Part shown: positions 17,180 through 27,078 of the stretch, one piece after another
Layout: every line of letters begins with the position of its first letter
Position numbering within the stretch: the stretch's first letter is position 1
From: Tissierellia bacterium
Lineage (GTDB): Bacteria; Bacillota; Clostridia; Tissierellales; Sedimentibacteraceae
DNA length: 52,080 nt
Assembly: GCA_028709465.1 (NCBI GenBank)
Contig: JAQVWY010000007.1
Location: forward strand, 1-52,080
Reading direction: 5' to 3'
Notes under the pieces: model-generated
What the model saw: only the letters and a program-made list of their open reading frames with translations
Databases searched by the model: none
What the model was told of the DNA's origin: nothing
Made by a program: the position numbers and the translations under genes

Positions 17180-18172
17180 ATGGCGATTAATTTAAAAGGA
17201 AGAAGCTTATTAACTTTATTGGATTTTACAACTGAAGAAATCAGATATTTAATAGATACAGCTCACGATTTAAAAAGTAAAAAGAGATCGGGCATAAGAA
17301 GTAATATGTTAGAGGGAAAAAATATAGTATTATTATTTGATAAATGTTCTACGAGAACCAGATGCGCTTTTGAGTTATCAGCTTTAGAAGAAGGGGCTCA
17401 TGTTACATTTTTAGAATCTAAAGATTCTCAAATGGGTAAAAAGGAATCCTTAGAGGATACTGCAAGAGTACTGGGTAGATTCTATGATGGAATAGAATAT
17501 AGGGGATATAAACAAGAAATAGTGGAAAGCCTTGCGAAGTATTCTGGAGTACCTGTATGGAATGGACTAACGGATGTGGATCACCCAACACAAATATTAG
17601 CAGATTTATTAACAATACAAGAACATGTTAATAAACCCTTAAAAAAGGTCAAAATTGTGTTTGTAGGTGATATTAGGAACAATATGTCTTATGCATGGAT
17701 GAAAGGCTGTGCAAAAATGGGAATGCATTTTGTAGCTTATGGACCGAAAGAATTAATTAATGAACTTGATAAAAATACATTAAATCAAGTATATGAAGTT
17801 GCAAATTACTCTGGTGCTAGAATAGAATTTTCTGATAATATTAATTCGTTAAAAGATGCAGATGTTATTTATACTGATGTGTGGGCTTCAATGGGAGAAG
17901 AAGCTCAAATACCATATAAAGTAAAAATATTAGCTCCATATAAGGTTACAATGGATTTATTAAAATCCACAGGTAACAAGGACGTAATATTTATGCATTG
18001 CTTGCCAGCATTTCATGATTTTGAAACTAAATTAGCGAAAGAACAAATGGAATTAGGTTATGATATACGAGAAGTTACAGATGAAGTATTTAGAAGTAGA
18101 CATTCAGTGGTATTCGATGAAGCTGAAAATAGATTGCATACAATAAAGGCAGTTATGGTCACAACATTATAG
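17180..18172 (+). CDS. argF: Ornithine carbamoyltransferase
   Basis: Interconverts ornithine plus carbamoyl phosphate and citrulline plus phosphate. The 330-residue protein has the carbamoyl-phosphate loop STRTR (residues 57-61), HPTQILADLLTI near 134, and the ornithine-binding HCLPAFHD near 271, which separates it from aspartate carbamoyltransferase. Start 17180 has GGGAGG 7 nt upstream; an in-frame ATG at 17165 overlaps that site and is rejected. No other arginine biosynthesis gene is close, while ornithine aminotransferase follows. A catabolic role (ArcB, arginine or citrulline breakdown to ornithine) is therefore plausible, though sequence by eye cannot separate ArgF from ArcB. Confidence 0.9.
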   Translation: MAINLKGRSLLTLLDFTTEEIRYLIDTAHDLKSKKRSGIRSNMLEGKNIVLLFDKCSTRTRCAFELSALEEGAHVTFLESKDSQMGKKESLEDTARVLGRFYDGIEYRGYKQEIVESLAKYSGVPVWNGLTDVDHPTQILADLLTIQEHVNKPLKKVKIVFVGDIRNNMSYAWMKGCAKMGMHFVAYGPKELINELDKNTLNQVYEVANYSGARIEFSDNINSLKDADVIYTDVWASMGEEAQIPYKVKILAPYKVTMDLLKSTGNKDVIFMHCLPAFHDFETKLAKEQMELGYDIREVTDEVFRSRHSVVFDEAENRLHTIKAVMVTTL

Positions 18173-18192
18173 TATTTATAGTATAAAATGAT

Positions 18193-18225
18193 ATTCAGAA
18201 GGTATATTATATCTTCTGAATTTTT
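18193..18225 (+). terminator. Intrinsic terminator after argF
   Basis: ATTCAGAAG (18193-18201) and CTTCTGAAT (18213-18221), with four further inner pairs, followed by TTTT. Confidence 0.75.
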
Positions 18226-18472
18226 AATATAAGAAGATTGCTAGAATTATGCATATTAACAATTACTAATAATTATGTTAGGTGACTTCTAAATAAAGAC
18301 AAAATTTTCAAATGTTATGTTATTAAAAGAATAAATATATTTAAGAAAAAAAACTAATAATAAATATCAGTGGTTTTTATTTACGATTATTAAAACTTTG
18401 CTTTTATAAATATTAATAAATGTAACTAATAGAATTAAATTATCATATGCTTTGAAAACATTTCAAAAAAAC

Positions 18473-18501
18473 TTGACTTTTTTTATAATAAGGGTTATCA
18501 T
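18473..18501 (+). promoter_or_regulatory. Promoter for ornithine aminotransferase
   Basis: TTGACT at 18473-18478, a 17-nt spacer, and TATCAT at 18496-18501. The stretch from 18226 to 18472 holds nothing I recognise. Confidence 0.6.
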
Positions 18502-18518
18502 TTGAATGTAAAGGTAAA

Positions 18519-18539
18519 TTAAGCTTTACAAAAGCTTAA
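18519..18539. promoter_or_regulatory. Palindrome in the rocD leader
   Basis: TTAAGCTTT (18519-18527) and AAAGCTTAA (18531-18539) form a perfect 9-bp inverted repeat with a 3-nt centre, about 18 nt after the -10 box. It may be an operator or a 5' RNA hairpin; no T run follows, so it is not a terminator. Confidence 0.45.
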
Positions 18540-18585
18540 GCATAAATTCAAACAAATATTATAATAATTATTGGAGGAAAATAAT

Positions 18586-19779
18586 ATGCGTTCATCAAAA
18601 GAAATTATGGAACAAACCGAGAAATATGGAGCTCATAACTATAAGCCAAAAGAAGTTGTATTTTCACAAGCAGACGGTATAATGGTTAAGAATCCAGAAG
18701 GTGAAGTATTTTATGACATGTTAAGTGCTTATTCAGCATTAAATTTTGGACATAAACATCCTGAACTTGTTCAGGCAGCAAAAGACCAATTAGATACTTT
18801 AAGTTTGTCATCTAGAGCTTTCTATAATGAAAAATTAGGCGAATGGATGGAAAAATTATGTAAATTCACTGGAAAGAGCATGGTTCTTCCTATGAATACA
18901 GGAGCAGAAGCTGTTGAAACTGCATTGAAAACTGCTAGAAGATGGGGACACTTAGTTAAAGGTGTAGAAGAAGGAAAGCAAGAAATTATATGCTGCAAAA
19001 ATAATTTCCATGGAAGAACAATCACTATTATTTCTATGAGTAATGATGATGATGCAAGATTAGGATTTGGACCTTTCACACCTGGCTTTAAATCAGTTGA
19101 ATACGGTAATCTTGAAGAACTTGAAGCAGCTATAACTCCAAATACAGTTGCATTTATTATGGAACCTATTCAAGGAGAAGCTGGTGTTATAATTCCTCCT
19201 GCAGGATTCATGAAAAAAGCATATGAAGTATGTAAGAAAAACAATGTATTATTAATTGCTGACGAAGTTCAAACAGGTTTTGCAAGAACTGGTAACATGT
19301 TCGCTAGTCAATTTGAAGAAGTTGAGCCTGATATATACATATTAGGAAAAGCTCTTGGCGGTGGTATCATAGCTGTATCTGCTGTAGCTGCTAATGAAGA
19401 CATATTAGGAGTTTATACTCCAGGTTCACATGGTTCTACATTTGGTGGAAATCCATTAGGATGTGCTGTTTCAATAAAAGCTATGGAAATATTAGAAAGA
19501 GACAATTATCCACAACAAGCAAAAGAAAAAGGCGACTATTTCATGTCAAAATTAAGAGAAATTAAAAATGATGAAATAGTTGAAGTAAGAGGTAGAGGTC
19601 TTTTAATAGGTATGGAATTTTCAGTAAATGCTGCTCCATATGTTAAAAAACTTATAAAAGGTGGAGTTCTTGCGAAAGAAACTCATGAAAAAACAATAAG
19701 ATTTGCACCACCTATCGTAAGTACTTACGAACAATTAGATGCTGCATTAGCAATAATTAAAGAAGCATTAACAAAATAA
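18586..19779 (+). CDS. rocD: Ornithine--oxo-acid transaminase
   Basis: PLP enzyme that moves the delta-amino group of ornithine to 2-oxoglutarate, giving glutamate semialdehyde. The 397-residue class-III aminotransferase has MNTGAEAVETALKTARRWG (PLP phosphate loop), EPIQGEAGVIIPP, LLIADEVQTGFARTG (the Asp that pairs with the pyridine nitrogen) and the PLP lysine in LGKALGGG. The N-terminus EKYGAHNYKP is typical of ornithine aminotransferases, where the Tyr binds substrate. ATG 18586 has GGAGG 8 nt upstream. It follows argF with its own promoter and probably links ornithine to proline or glutamate fermentation. Confidence 0.93.
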   Translation: MRSSKEIMEQTEKYGAHNYKPKEVVFSQADGIMVKNPEGEVFYDMLSAYSALNFGHKHPELVQAAKDQLDTLSLSSRAFYNEKLGEWMEKLCKFTGKSMVLPMNTGAEAVETALKTARRWGHLVKGVEEGKQEIICCKNNFHGRTITIISMSNDDDARLGFGPFTPGFKSVEYGNLEELEAAITPNTVAFIMEPIQGEAGVIIPPAGFMKKAYEVCKKNNVLLIADEVQTGFARTGNMFASQFEEVEPDIYILGKALGGGIIAVSAVAANEDILGVYTPGSHGSTFGGNPLGCAVSIKAMEILERDNYPQQAKEKGDYFMSKLREIKNDEIVEVRGRGLLIGMEFSVNAAPYVKKLIKGGVLAKETHEKTIRFAPPIVSTYEQLDAALAIIKEALTK

Positions 19780-19793
19780 TAAATGTTTAATAT

Positions 19794-19826
19794 AAAAAAA
19801 TATGGCTGTTTTAGCCATATTTTTTT
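19794..19826. terminator. Bidirectional terminator between rocD and the convergent activase gene
   Basis: Arms 19794-19807 and 19813-19826 form a perfect 14-bp stem (core ATATGGCT with AGCCATAT) flanked by seven A and seven T, so it works on both strands. It overlaps the stop codon of the minus-strand gene. Confidence 0.85.
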
Positions 19827-22800
19827 ATGCATTTGCATTTTCTTGAACGTTTCCTAACTTACCGTGTTTCTTTTGTTTAGTTGTTAATTCATGTTCCATT
19901 TCTTTTACATCATAAGGTTTATGATTATCCATATTTCTAAAGGCATTTGTTAACATTAATTTAATTCGATTTATTTGATTTACTTCACTAGCTCCTGCAT
20001 CATAATCTATAGGGACTATGTTTGATACTGGATATGCTTCTTTTAATTTTTTAATCATACCTTTACCGGTAATATGGTTTGGTAAACATGCAAAGGGTTG
20101 TAAACAAAGGATATTATCAACTCCACTATCTAAAAGTTCTATCATTTCTCCAGTTAAAAACCATCCTTCACCAGATTGATTGCATAAAGACAAAAAGTGT
20201 TTAGCTTTATTTGCAATCTCATGAATTTTACTAGGTGTAGTAAATCTTTTAGATTTTTCAAAAGCTTTAATACTTGGATTTTTATATAAATCGAGAAGTT
20301 TAGTTGCTGCTTTATTCAGTAACCAGCTATTAAAAGTTCCTTTTAATAATTCCTCATATTTAGTAATGCCATTATAAGTACAATAAGAAGCGAAATCAAG
20401 TAAATCAGGAACTACTACTTCCGCACCTTCATCCTCTAATAAAGAAAATACATCATTGTTAGCATTAGGATGAAATTTAACTAGAATTTCACCAACAATG
20501 CCTACTTTAGGTTTTTTGATAGTTTCATTTAAAGGTATATTATCAAAATCTTCAACGATACCATTGATAGTCTCTTTATATTCTTTTATATTCCCTGAAT
20601 ATACTGTTTTGTGACATTTTTCAACCCATTTATTATACATTTCATTGACTGAACCTTTTACTTTTTCATAAGGTCTAGTTCTGTAAGTTGCACGCATAAG
20701 GGTATCGCCTAATACTACAGCCATAATTAATCTATTTACAAAAGGTAGGGTTAATTTAAATCCAGGCTGTTTTTCTAATCCTACTACATTAAATGATATA
20801 ACTGGAATATTATCATATCCCAGATCTTTCAATGCCTTTCTTATGAACCCAATATAATTAGTTGCTCTACAGCCGCCCCCTGTTTGTGATATAAGTAACG
20901 TCGTGTTATTCAGATCATATTTTCCTGATTCAAGGGCATTTATTAATTGACCTACAACTATAATAGAAGGGTAGCATGCATCATTATTTACTACTTTTAG
21001 TCCCACATCTATAGCTTTTTTATCTACTGCAGGTAATATTTCTAGATTATATCCAGATTTTATTCCGGCAGTTTTGAAAAATTGAAAATGAATTGGTGAC
21101 ATTTGAGGCACAAGTATTGTATGCTTCTTCCTCATATCTTTTGTAAAAATAATTTTAGCCTTGTCCAGTTCTTTTTTCAAAGGAATTATTTTCTGTTTGC
21201 CTCTCTCCTCAATAGATGCAATTAAAGAACGTATACGGATTCTTATAGCCCCAAGATTTGTAATTTCATCTATTTTAATTAATGTATATATTTTATTGTT
21301 TTTTTCAAGTATTTCATTAACCTGATCTGTTGTTACAGCATCAAGTCCACAACCAAAGGAATTAAGCTGTATCAACTCTAGATTATCTGTTTTTGATACA
21401 TATGTTGCTGCTTTATAAAGTCTTGTGTGGTAAGTCCACTGATCCATAACTCGTAAAGGCCTTTCTATAGGAGAATCTCCTAAGGCATCTTCTGATATTA
21501 CAGCTAATCCGTAGCCTTCAATCATTTCAGGTATACCATGATTGATTTCTGGGTCGATATGGTAAGGACGTCCAGCTAATACAATTCCCTTTAAATTATT
21601 ATCATTAATATATTTTAATGCTTTGGCACCTTCTTTTTTTACATCTTTTTTATAACTATTAAGCGCTTCATAAGCCTTTGTTATGGCATTTTTCATTTCA
21701 TCCATTGGGATATCCTCATTAGAAAGCTCTTTGAAAAGTTTATTAATAAGTCTTTCCTTATCATCTAAATTTAAAAACGGTTTATAAAATGTAATGCCTT
21801 TTAAATTTACATTGGCTTCTATTGATTCAGGATATGATACCACTACAGGACAATTAAAATGGTTACCAGCATTTTCATCTTCTTTGATATTATAAGCAAT
21901 ACATGGGTAAAATATTTTATTAATATTTTTATTTACTAAATCCATAATATGCCCATGAGTAATTTTACCTGGATAACATACAGATTCTGAGGGGATTGTA
22001 CCCATACCGAGTTCGTATATTTTTTTAGATGATGCAGATGATAATACTACTCTATATTTCAGTTCTGTAAAAAATGTGAACCAGAATGGATAATCTTCAT
22101 ACATATTTAATGCTCTTGGCAATCCAATTATTCCACGAGTTGCTTCTTCTTTAGACAAAGGCTTATAATCAAAAATTCTTTTATATTTGTATTTATATAA
22201 ATTTGGAAGTTTTTCTTTTTTTTCCACATGCACATATTTTTCAGTACCACGTTCACATCTATTTCCAGAAACATAGTATCTTCCATCAGAAAATTTATTT
22301 ATAGTCAACAGACAATTATTTCCGCATCGACCACATCGTTCCATTGAGGTATCAAAAGAAAAACTATTCAATTCATTTTCTTTTAAAAATTTAGTATTTA
22401 CTATTCCGTCATAATTTTCATATTTGTTTTTGGCAATTATTGCAGCACCAAAAGCTCCCATGATACCTGCAATATCAGGTCTTACTACATCACGACCTAT
22501 TATTTGTTCAAATGCTCTTAAAACAGCATTATTATAGAAAGTACCACCTTGAACAACAATTTTTTCTCCTATTGAATCAAGGGATTTTAATCTTATAACT
22601 TTAAACAATGCATTCTTTATTACAGAGAAAGATATTCCTGCAGATATGTCGCTAACAGTTGCACCTTCTCTTTGGGCTTGTTTTACTTTTGAATTCATAA
22701 ATACAGTACATCTTGTTCCTAAATCCACAGGGTGTTCTGAAAAAATTGCTGTTTCTGCGAAATCTTGAACTGACATATCAACCGACTTGGCAAATGTTTC

Positions 22801-24162
22801 AATAAAAGAACCACATCCTGATGAACATGCTTCATTAAGCATTATTGAATCAATAACACCATTTTTTATTAGCATGCTTTTCATATCTTGGCCACCAATA
22901 TCAATGATAAAATCAACACCTTCAAGAAAGAAATCAGCTGCTTTGTAATGAGCAATAGTTTCTATTTCTCCAATATCCATGTTAAGTGCGGCTTTTATAA
23001 GTTGTTCTCCATATCCAGTAACAGCTGTATAACGAATTTTTATTTTATCATGCATTTGTGAATACATAGATTTAACAGCATTAATAGTAGAGTTTAAAGG
23101 ATTCCCTTCATTACTAGAATAGTGGGAAAATAAAATTTCTCCTGATTCTGTTATTAAAACTAGCTTAGTAGTTGTTGAACCAGCATCAATTCCGAGGAAT
23201 GCATTTCCTGAATAACTGTTTATATTGGAACGTTTAGCTTTATGCTCTGAATGTCTGTCCAAAAAATTCTTATATTCCTCTTCGTTTTTGAACAATGGAT
23301 CTAAATCTTTTTTTCTATATTTAATATCTGAATTTTGTATTGTATTTATCAATTTTTTATAAAAGTTATTGAAATTTATTTCATCATTATCTATTGATAA
23401 TAATGCTGCCCCCATAGCAACATAATAATTTGCATCTTTAGGGAAAATAGCATTTTTATCTGATAATTCCAACGTATCCTTAAATCTTTCTCTAAGCTCA
23501 GACAAAAAGAATAATGGTCCTCCTAAAAAGGCAACATTACCACTTATTGGTCTTCCTTGAGCCAATCCACTGATTGTTTGATTCACAACAGCTTGAAATA
23601 TTGAAGCAGCAATATCTTCCTGTCTTGCTCCTTCATTTAGTAAAGGCTGAACATCAGATTTTGCAAAAACACCACATCGGGAAGCAATAGGGTATATTGT
23701 TTTATAGTTTTTTGCTAATTCATTTAAGCCAGATGCATCAGTTCTAAGCAATATGGCCATTTGATCGATGAAAGCACCAGTACCTCCAGCACATGATCCA
23801 TTCATTCGCTGTTCTAGATTATCTGATAAGTATGTTATTTTAGCATCTTCTCCGCCAAGCTCAATTGCAACATCAGTATTAGGAATAAATTTTTCTATAG
23901 CTTTAGTGCCGGCTACAACCTCTTGAACAAAGGGGATATCAAGATATTTTGATATATCAATTGCTCCAGAACCTGTAACGCATATTTTTATATTGCTGTC
24001 ATTTAAACAATCAGATGAATTTTTAATCATTTCGATTACAGTATTTTTAACATCAGAATAATGACGACTATATTCTTTATGAATAATATCACATTTGTTG
24101 TCCATAACAGCTATTTTGACTGTAGTTGACCCTATATCTAGTCCTACTAAGTAATTATTCAT
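19825..24162 (-). CDS. Double-headed acyl-CoA dehydratase activase (BcrA/BadF-type ATPase fused to dehydratase-like domains)
   Basis: A 1445-residue protein related to the ATP-driven electron donors (HgdC, BcrA/BadF) of 2-hydroxyacyl-CoA dehydratases. Two ASKHA ATPase domains stand in tandem. The first starts [13 protein letters not shown] and keeps the cluster cysteines Cys124 ([11 protein letters not shown]) and Cys163. The second starts near residue 324 ([10 protein letters not shown]) with Cys446 and Cys485. A four-cysteine segment follows (610, 613, 617, 636; RCGRCGNNC). The C-terminal half resembles the DUF2229 and HgdB/C-like regions, with many cysteines ([22 protein letters not shown]). 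RBS GGAGG. No dehydratase subunit or CoA-transferase gene is nearby, so the substrate is unknown. Confidence 0.85.
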   Translation of the reverse strand: MNNYLVGLDIGSTTVKIAVMDNKCDIIHKEYSRHYSDVKNTVIEMIKNSSDCLNDSNIKICVTGSGAIDISKYLDIPFVQEVVAGTKAIEKFIPNTDVAIELGGEDAKITYLSDNLEQRMNGSCAGGTGAFIDQMAILLRTDASGLNELAKNYKTIYPIASRCGVFAKSDVQPLLNEGARQEDIAASIFQAVVNQTISGLAQGRPISGNVAFLGGPLFFLSELRERFKDTLELSDKNAIFPKDANYYVAMGAALLSIDNDEINFNNFYKKLINTIQNSDIKYRKKDLDPLFKNEEEYKNFLDRHSEHKAKRSNINSYSGNAFLGIDAGSTTTKLVLITESGEILFSHYSSNEGNPLNSTINAVKSMYSQMHDKIKIRYTAVTGYGEQLIKAALNMDIGEIETIAHYKAADFFLEGVDFIIDIGGQDMKSMLIKNGVIDSIMLNEACSSGCGSFIETFAKSVDMSVQDFAETAIFSEHPVDLGTRCTVFMNSKVKQAQREGATVSDISAGISFSVIKNALFKVIRLKSLDSIGEKIVVQGGTFYNNAVLRAFEQIIGRDVVRPDIAGIMGAFGAAIIAKNKYENYDGIVNTKFLKENELNSFSFDTSMERCGRCGNNCLLTINKFSDGRYYVSGNRCERGTEKYVHVEKKEKLPNLYKYKYKRIFDYKPLSKEEATRGIIGLPRALNMYEDYPFWFTFFTELKYRVVLSSASSKKIYELGMGTIPSESVCYPGKITHGHIMDLVNKNINKIFYPCIAYNIKEDENAGNHFNCPVVVSYPESIEANVNLKGITFYKPFLNLDDKERLINKLFKELSNEDIPMDEMKNAITKAYEALNSYKKDVKKEGAKALKYINDNNLKGIVLAGRPYHIDPEINHGIPEMIEGYGLAVISEDALGDSPIERPLRVMDQWTYHTRLYKAATYVSKTDNLELIQLNSFGCGLDAVTTDQVNEILEKNNKIYTLIKIDEITNLGAIRIRIRSLIASIEERGKQKIIPLKKELDKAKIIFTKDMRKKHTILVPQMSPIHFQFFKTAGIKSGYNLEILPAVDKKAIDVGLKVVNNDACYPSIIVVGQLINALESGKYDLNNTTLLISQTGGGCRATNYIGFIRKALKDLGYDNIPVISFNVVGLEKQPGFKLTLPFVNRLIMAVVLGDTLMRATYRTRPYEKVKGSVNEMYNKWVEKCHKTVYSGNIKEYKETINGIVEDFDNIPLNETIKKPKVGIVGEILVKFHPNANNDVFSLLEDEGAEVVVPDLLDFASYCTYNGITKYEELLKGTFNSWLLNKAATKLLDLYKNPSIKAFEKSKRFTTPSKIHEIANKAKHFLSLCNQSGEGWFLTGEMIELLDSGVDNILCLQPFACLPNHITGKGMIKKLKEAYPVSNIVPIDYDAGASEVNQINRIKLMLTNAFRNMDNHKPYDVKEMEHELTTKQKKHGKLGNVQENANA

Positions 24163-24435
24163 TTTTTATTCCTCCAAAAGCTATAGAAATATTTAGCTTT
24201 TCCAACCAAACTTCTTATAATTTATTATTAAATTAATATAAATATTATTGTTTCTTTGTATAAATAATTATATCATATTATAACAAATTTACTATTAAAA
24301 TCAACTTAAAATAAAAGACATTAAATCTCTTTTCCATTATTTACAATATAATAATGCTCATATTGCATACAATTGTAAATATGTATTTTATAAAAATTAT
24401 AATACATAAGTTATTGAATTGTAAAATTTAATATG
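24163..24435. other. AT-rich divergent intergenic region
   Basis: It must contain the promoter of the minus-strand activase gene, but no clear hexamer pair stands out in the very AT-rich sequence. No gene or strong structure is seen up to the leader element that begins at 24436. Confidence 0.5.
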
Positions 24436-24536
24436 ATATAATAAACGAAAAAATGTAATAAAATCTAACGATTTTATTTTGATATATTTATTGTATTGTT
24501 GTGAAGCAAGATTTTTCACGGCTTGCATTTATGATA
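24436..24536 (+). promoter_or_regulatory. Conserved structured leader element, copy 1
   Basis: The last 56 nt (24481-24536) match 49510-49565 at 50 of 56 positions. The fold seen by eye has an outer stem 24436-24445 with 24487-24496 (10 bp, one wobble) enclosing a hairpin of AATAAAATC (24457-24465) and GATTTTATT (24470-24478). A third hairpin pairs GCAAG (24506-24510) with CTTGC (24522-24526). The element ends 35 nt before the start codon of the PII-like gene. It may be a cis-acting RNA or a shared promoter region. Confidence 0.5.
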
Positions 24537-24571
24537 GAGTCAATTATTATATAAATAAGGGAGTGTAAGTA

Positions 24572-24922
24572 ATGTATGCATTAATTTTAATATTAAATGA
24601 TATATACAAATTAGATACTATACATGAAGTATTTTATGAAGAAGAAATAGGAGCCACCACTATAGATAGTCAGGGTATGGGAAAAGTGCTTTTAGATCAT
24701 AATATTAATATTCCAATGCTTGCAAGTGTGAGGAAGTTAATAGATGGCAGAAAACCATATAATAAAACTGTATTTAGTGTGATTTATGATAAAGAAAAAC
24801 TTGATAGCGTAGTAGAAAAGATAAAGAAAGAGTTAGATTATTTTAGTGAACCTGGTATTGGATTTATGTTCGTAGTGCCTGTTATAGAAAGCTATGGTTC
24901 AAAAGCAGAAGATTTTAAATAA
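24572..24922 (+). CDS. Small PII-like protein of unknown function
   Basis: A 116-residue soluble protein. The pattern MYALILILNDIYKLDTIHEV, then ATTIDSQGMGK, then NKTVFSVIYDKEKLDSVVEK and GIGFMFVVPVIESYG resembles the ferredoxin-like fold of PII/GlnB-type sensors: a core strand, a mid-chain loop with small residues, and a C-terminal strand. The T-loop uridylylation Tyr of GlnB is not evident. It is single, between a conserved leader element and a terminator, with RBS GGGAG 8 nt from the ATG. A nucleotide- or metabolite-sensing role is possible, but this is fold-level inference only. Confidence 0.6.
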   Translation: MYALILILNDIYKLDTIHEVFYEEEIGATTIDSQGMGKVLLDHNINIPMLASVRKLIDGRKPYNKTVFSVIYDKEKLDSVVEKIKKELDYFSEPGIGFMFVVPVIESYGSKAEDFK

Positions 24923-24927
24923 TAATT

Positions 24928-24978
24928 ATAAGAGCTATATTTAATATATTATGCTATTAAGTATAGCTCTTATTTTTT
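24928..24978 (+). terminator. Intrinsic terminator after the PII-like gene
   Basis: ATAAGAGCTATA (24928-24939) and TATAGCTCTTAT (24962-24973) pair over 12 bp, followed by TTTTT. Confidence 0.75.
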
Positions 24979-25144
24979 ATTTTATAGGAACATTTTCTTA
25001 TTTTGATTACAAAAAGATTCCGAGACCAACATCAATTAAAAAGGATGGAGCAACAGCTATAATATTTAGTTATGAAATTGCTGAATAATATAAAATTTAT
25101 TTATTTTTATAAAAAGATTTTCTGTGATATATTAGTTAAAGAAA

Positions 25145-25160
25145 TGTCATTTTCATGACA
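25145..25160. promoter_or_regulatory. Palindrome upstream of pstS
   Basis: TGTCATTTTCATGACA is a perfect 6-4-6 inverted repeat 31 nt before the pstS start codon. A TATATT (25128-25133) lies just upstream with a poor -35, as expected of an activated promoter. It could be an operator or an RNA hairpin. I could not match it to a known Pho box. Confidence 0.4.
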
Positions 25161-25191
25161 AGTATTAACGTAATTAAGCAGAGGAGAAAAT

Positions 25192-26151
25192 ATGAAAAAG
25201 TTTATTAGTATTATAAGTATTATATTAACAGTTTTACTTATTTTAACAGGTTGTAGTGAACCTCAAACAACTCAATCAGACACAAAAGAGGAAACAGAGA
25301 ATACATCTGAACCAGTAGAAACACCAAAGGATAATTCAGATAAAGAAGAATTTAATTCACAAATATTGTTTAACGGTTCTTCAACTTTGGCACCAGTAAT
25401 TGCTTCAATATCTACAAATTTCATTGAAGAATTTGTATCTTGGGATAAGGTTGATCCGTCTTTCCCTGAAAAAAATATTGCTATTTACGTATCAGCAGGT
25501 GGTTCTGGTCAAGGTGTTAAGTCTGTTATTGATAAAACAAGTGATTTTGGTATGGTAGCAAGAACTGTAAAAGATTCAGAAAAAGAACAATTAAAAGAAC
25601 TTAAAGAATTTAAAGTTGGTATTGATGCACTAACTTTAGGAGTAAATCCAAATAATCCAATTTTATCTGTTAAAGACGATTTAACTAAAGATGAAATTAT
25701 AAAGATATTCTCAGGAGAATATAAAACATGGAAAGATTTAGATATATCTCTTCCAGACAAGGAAATAATAGTAGTGACTAGAGATATCGGTGGTGGTGCT
25801 CATGAAGTTTTCCAATCTAAAATAATGGGTGATGTTGAAGTTAAAGCAGATGCCATTCAAGCACCATCTATGGGAGCACTGGTTACTAAAATAATAGAAA
25901 ATGAGTATGCTATTGGCTATGCTTCATTTGGAGTTGTAAATCAAAATGAAGGTAAAATTAAAACTTTAAAAGTTGATGGAGTTGAAGCTACAAAAGAAAA
26001 CATTGTTGATGGATCTTACATAATTCAAAGACCATTAATTGCAATTATTAATGGTGAATTAACTGCTCCACAACAGTCATTTATTGATTATATGATGGGT
26101 GATGAAGGGTTAGCTGTTGTGGAATCTATGGGTTTTGTACCTGTAAAATAA
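25192..26151 (+). CDS. pstS: Phosphate ABC transporter substrate-binding lipoprotein
   Basis: Captures inorganic phosphate outside the membrane for PstCAB. The 319-residue precursor has a lipoprotein signal MKKFISIISII... ending in the lipobox LTGC (Cys21), then an acidic, Thr/Glu/Pro-rich linker to about residue 60. The mature domain has FNGSSTLAPVI and SAGGSGQGVKSV, the phosphate-contact loops of the PstS family, and RDIGGGAHEVFQS further on. The RBS GAGGAG is strong. It leads an operon with pstC, pstA and pstB in the usual order. Confidence 0.92.
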   Translation: MKKFISIISIILTVLLILTGCSEPQTTQSDTKEETENTSEPVETPKDNSDKEEFNSQILFNGSSTLAPVIASISTNFIEEFVSWDKVDPSFPEKNIAIYVSAGGSGQGVKSVIDKTSDFGMVARTVKDSEKEQLKELKEFKVGIDALTLGVNPNNPILSVKDDLTKDEIIKIFSGEYKTWKDLDISLPDKEIIVVTRDIGGGAHEVFQSKIMGDVEVKADAIQAPSMGALVTKIIENEYAIGYASFGVVNQNEGKIKTLKVDGVEATKENIVDGSYIIQRPLIAIINGELTAPQQSFIDYMMGDEGLAVVESMGFVPVK

Positions 26152-26205
26152 ATGATATATTGGACTCCTGCTGTTAGTAGGAGTTCAAATTTTTAAGGAG
26201 CTATC

Positions 26206-27078
26206 ATGAAAAAATATAATGAAAATATTTTTCGTATTGTTATTACCATAGGAGCTATTTTATCTAGCATATTAGTTCTGCTGGTATTTTTTTATATATT
26301 AAATGAGAGCTTGCCATTTTTGAAAAAAGTTTGCTGGAAGGAATTTCTTTTGGGAGGTACTTGGAGCCCATTAAGTTCCAATCCATCTTTTTCATTTTTA
26401 CCTATGATACTTGGAACTTTGTATGTTTCTTTTTTAGCTATTGCTATTGTAATGCCCTTAGGGATTGGATGTGCATTTTTCTTAAGTTTTCTTGTTAAAA
26501 AGTCTCATTCAAAAGTTATTTTATCCTTTATCGATATGTTGGCTGGAATTCCATCAGTTATTTTTGGATTTTTTGGACTAGTTGTCCTTGTTAAATTTAT
26601 GGAGCAAAATTTAGATATGGTTACTGGAGAAAGTGTACTAGTTGGAGGAATACTTTTATCAGTTATGCTTTTTCCATATGTAATTACAGGATGTGCTGAA
26701 ACTTTGGAAAAAGGGAAGGAAAAATATTATATTGCTTCTCAATCTTTAGGAGTATCTAAATGGTATACTATGCGAGTAATAATGTTATCTTATGCTGCTA
26801 ACAGTATTTTTGTCAATTTACTATTAGCTTTTAGTAGAGCAGTAGGTGAAACGATGGCTGTTATGATGGTTATGGGAAACTCACCTATATTTCCTCGTTT
26901 ATTAGGAAGAGCTGAAACAATTCCCTCTCTAATCGCTCTTGAAATGGGTACAGCAACATATAAAAGTATTCATTATTCAGCATTATATACTGCGGGTCTT
27001 ATATTAATAGTGATAATACTTATTATACAATTCATTGCATACAAAGTAAACAAAATGGGATCGAGGCGATTTAAATGA
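26206..27078 (+). CDS. pstC: Phosphate ABC transporter permease PstC
   Basis: One of the two membrane subunits of the high-affinity phosphate importer. The 290-residue protein has about six membrane helices, an extracellular loop GGTWSPLSSNPSFSFLPMIL near the N-terminus, FIDMLAGIPSVIFGFFGL, and the EAA-type cytoplasmic loop (QSLGVSKWYTM, then AFSRAVGETMAVMMVMGN), all typical of PstC. It overlaps pstA by 4 nt (ATGA), a sign of translational coupling. Confidence 0.92.
   Translation: MKKYNENIFRIVITIGAILSSILVLLVFFYILNESLPFLKKVCWKEFLLGGTWSPLSSNPSFSFLPMILGTLYVSFLAIAIVMPLGIGCAFFLSFLVKKSHSKVILSFIDMLAGIPSVIFGFFGLVVLVKFMEQNLDMVTGESVLVGGILLSVMLFPYVITGCAETLEKGKEKYYIASQSLGVSKWYTMRVIMLSYAANSIFVNLLLAFSRAVGETMAVMMVMGNSPIFPRLLGRAETIPSLIALEMGTATYKSIHYSALYTAGLILIVIILIIQFIAYKVNKMGSRRFK

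Noticed and set aside
24981..25088. Short protein-like stretch ending IIFSYEIAE before pstS
   Set aside because: No start codon with RBS and no family recognised; possible fossil only.
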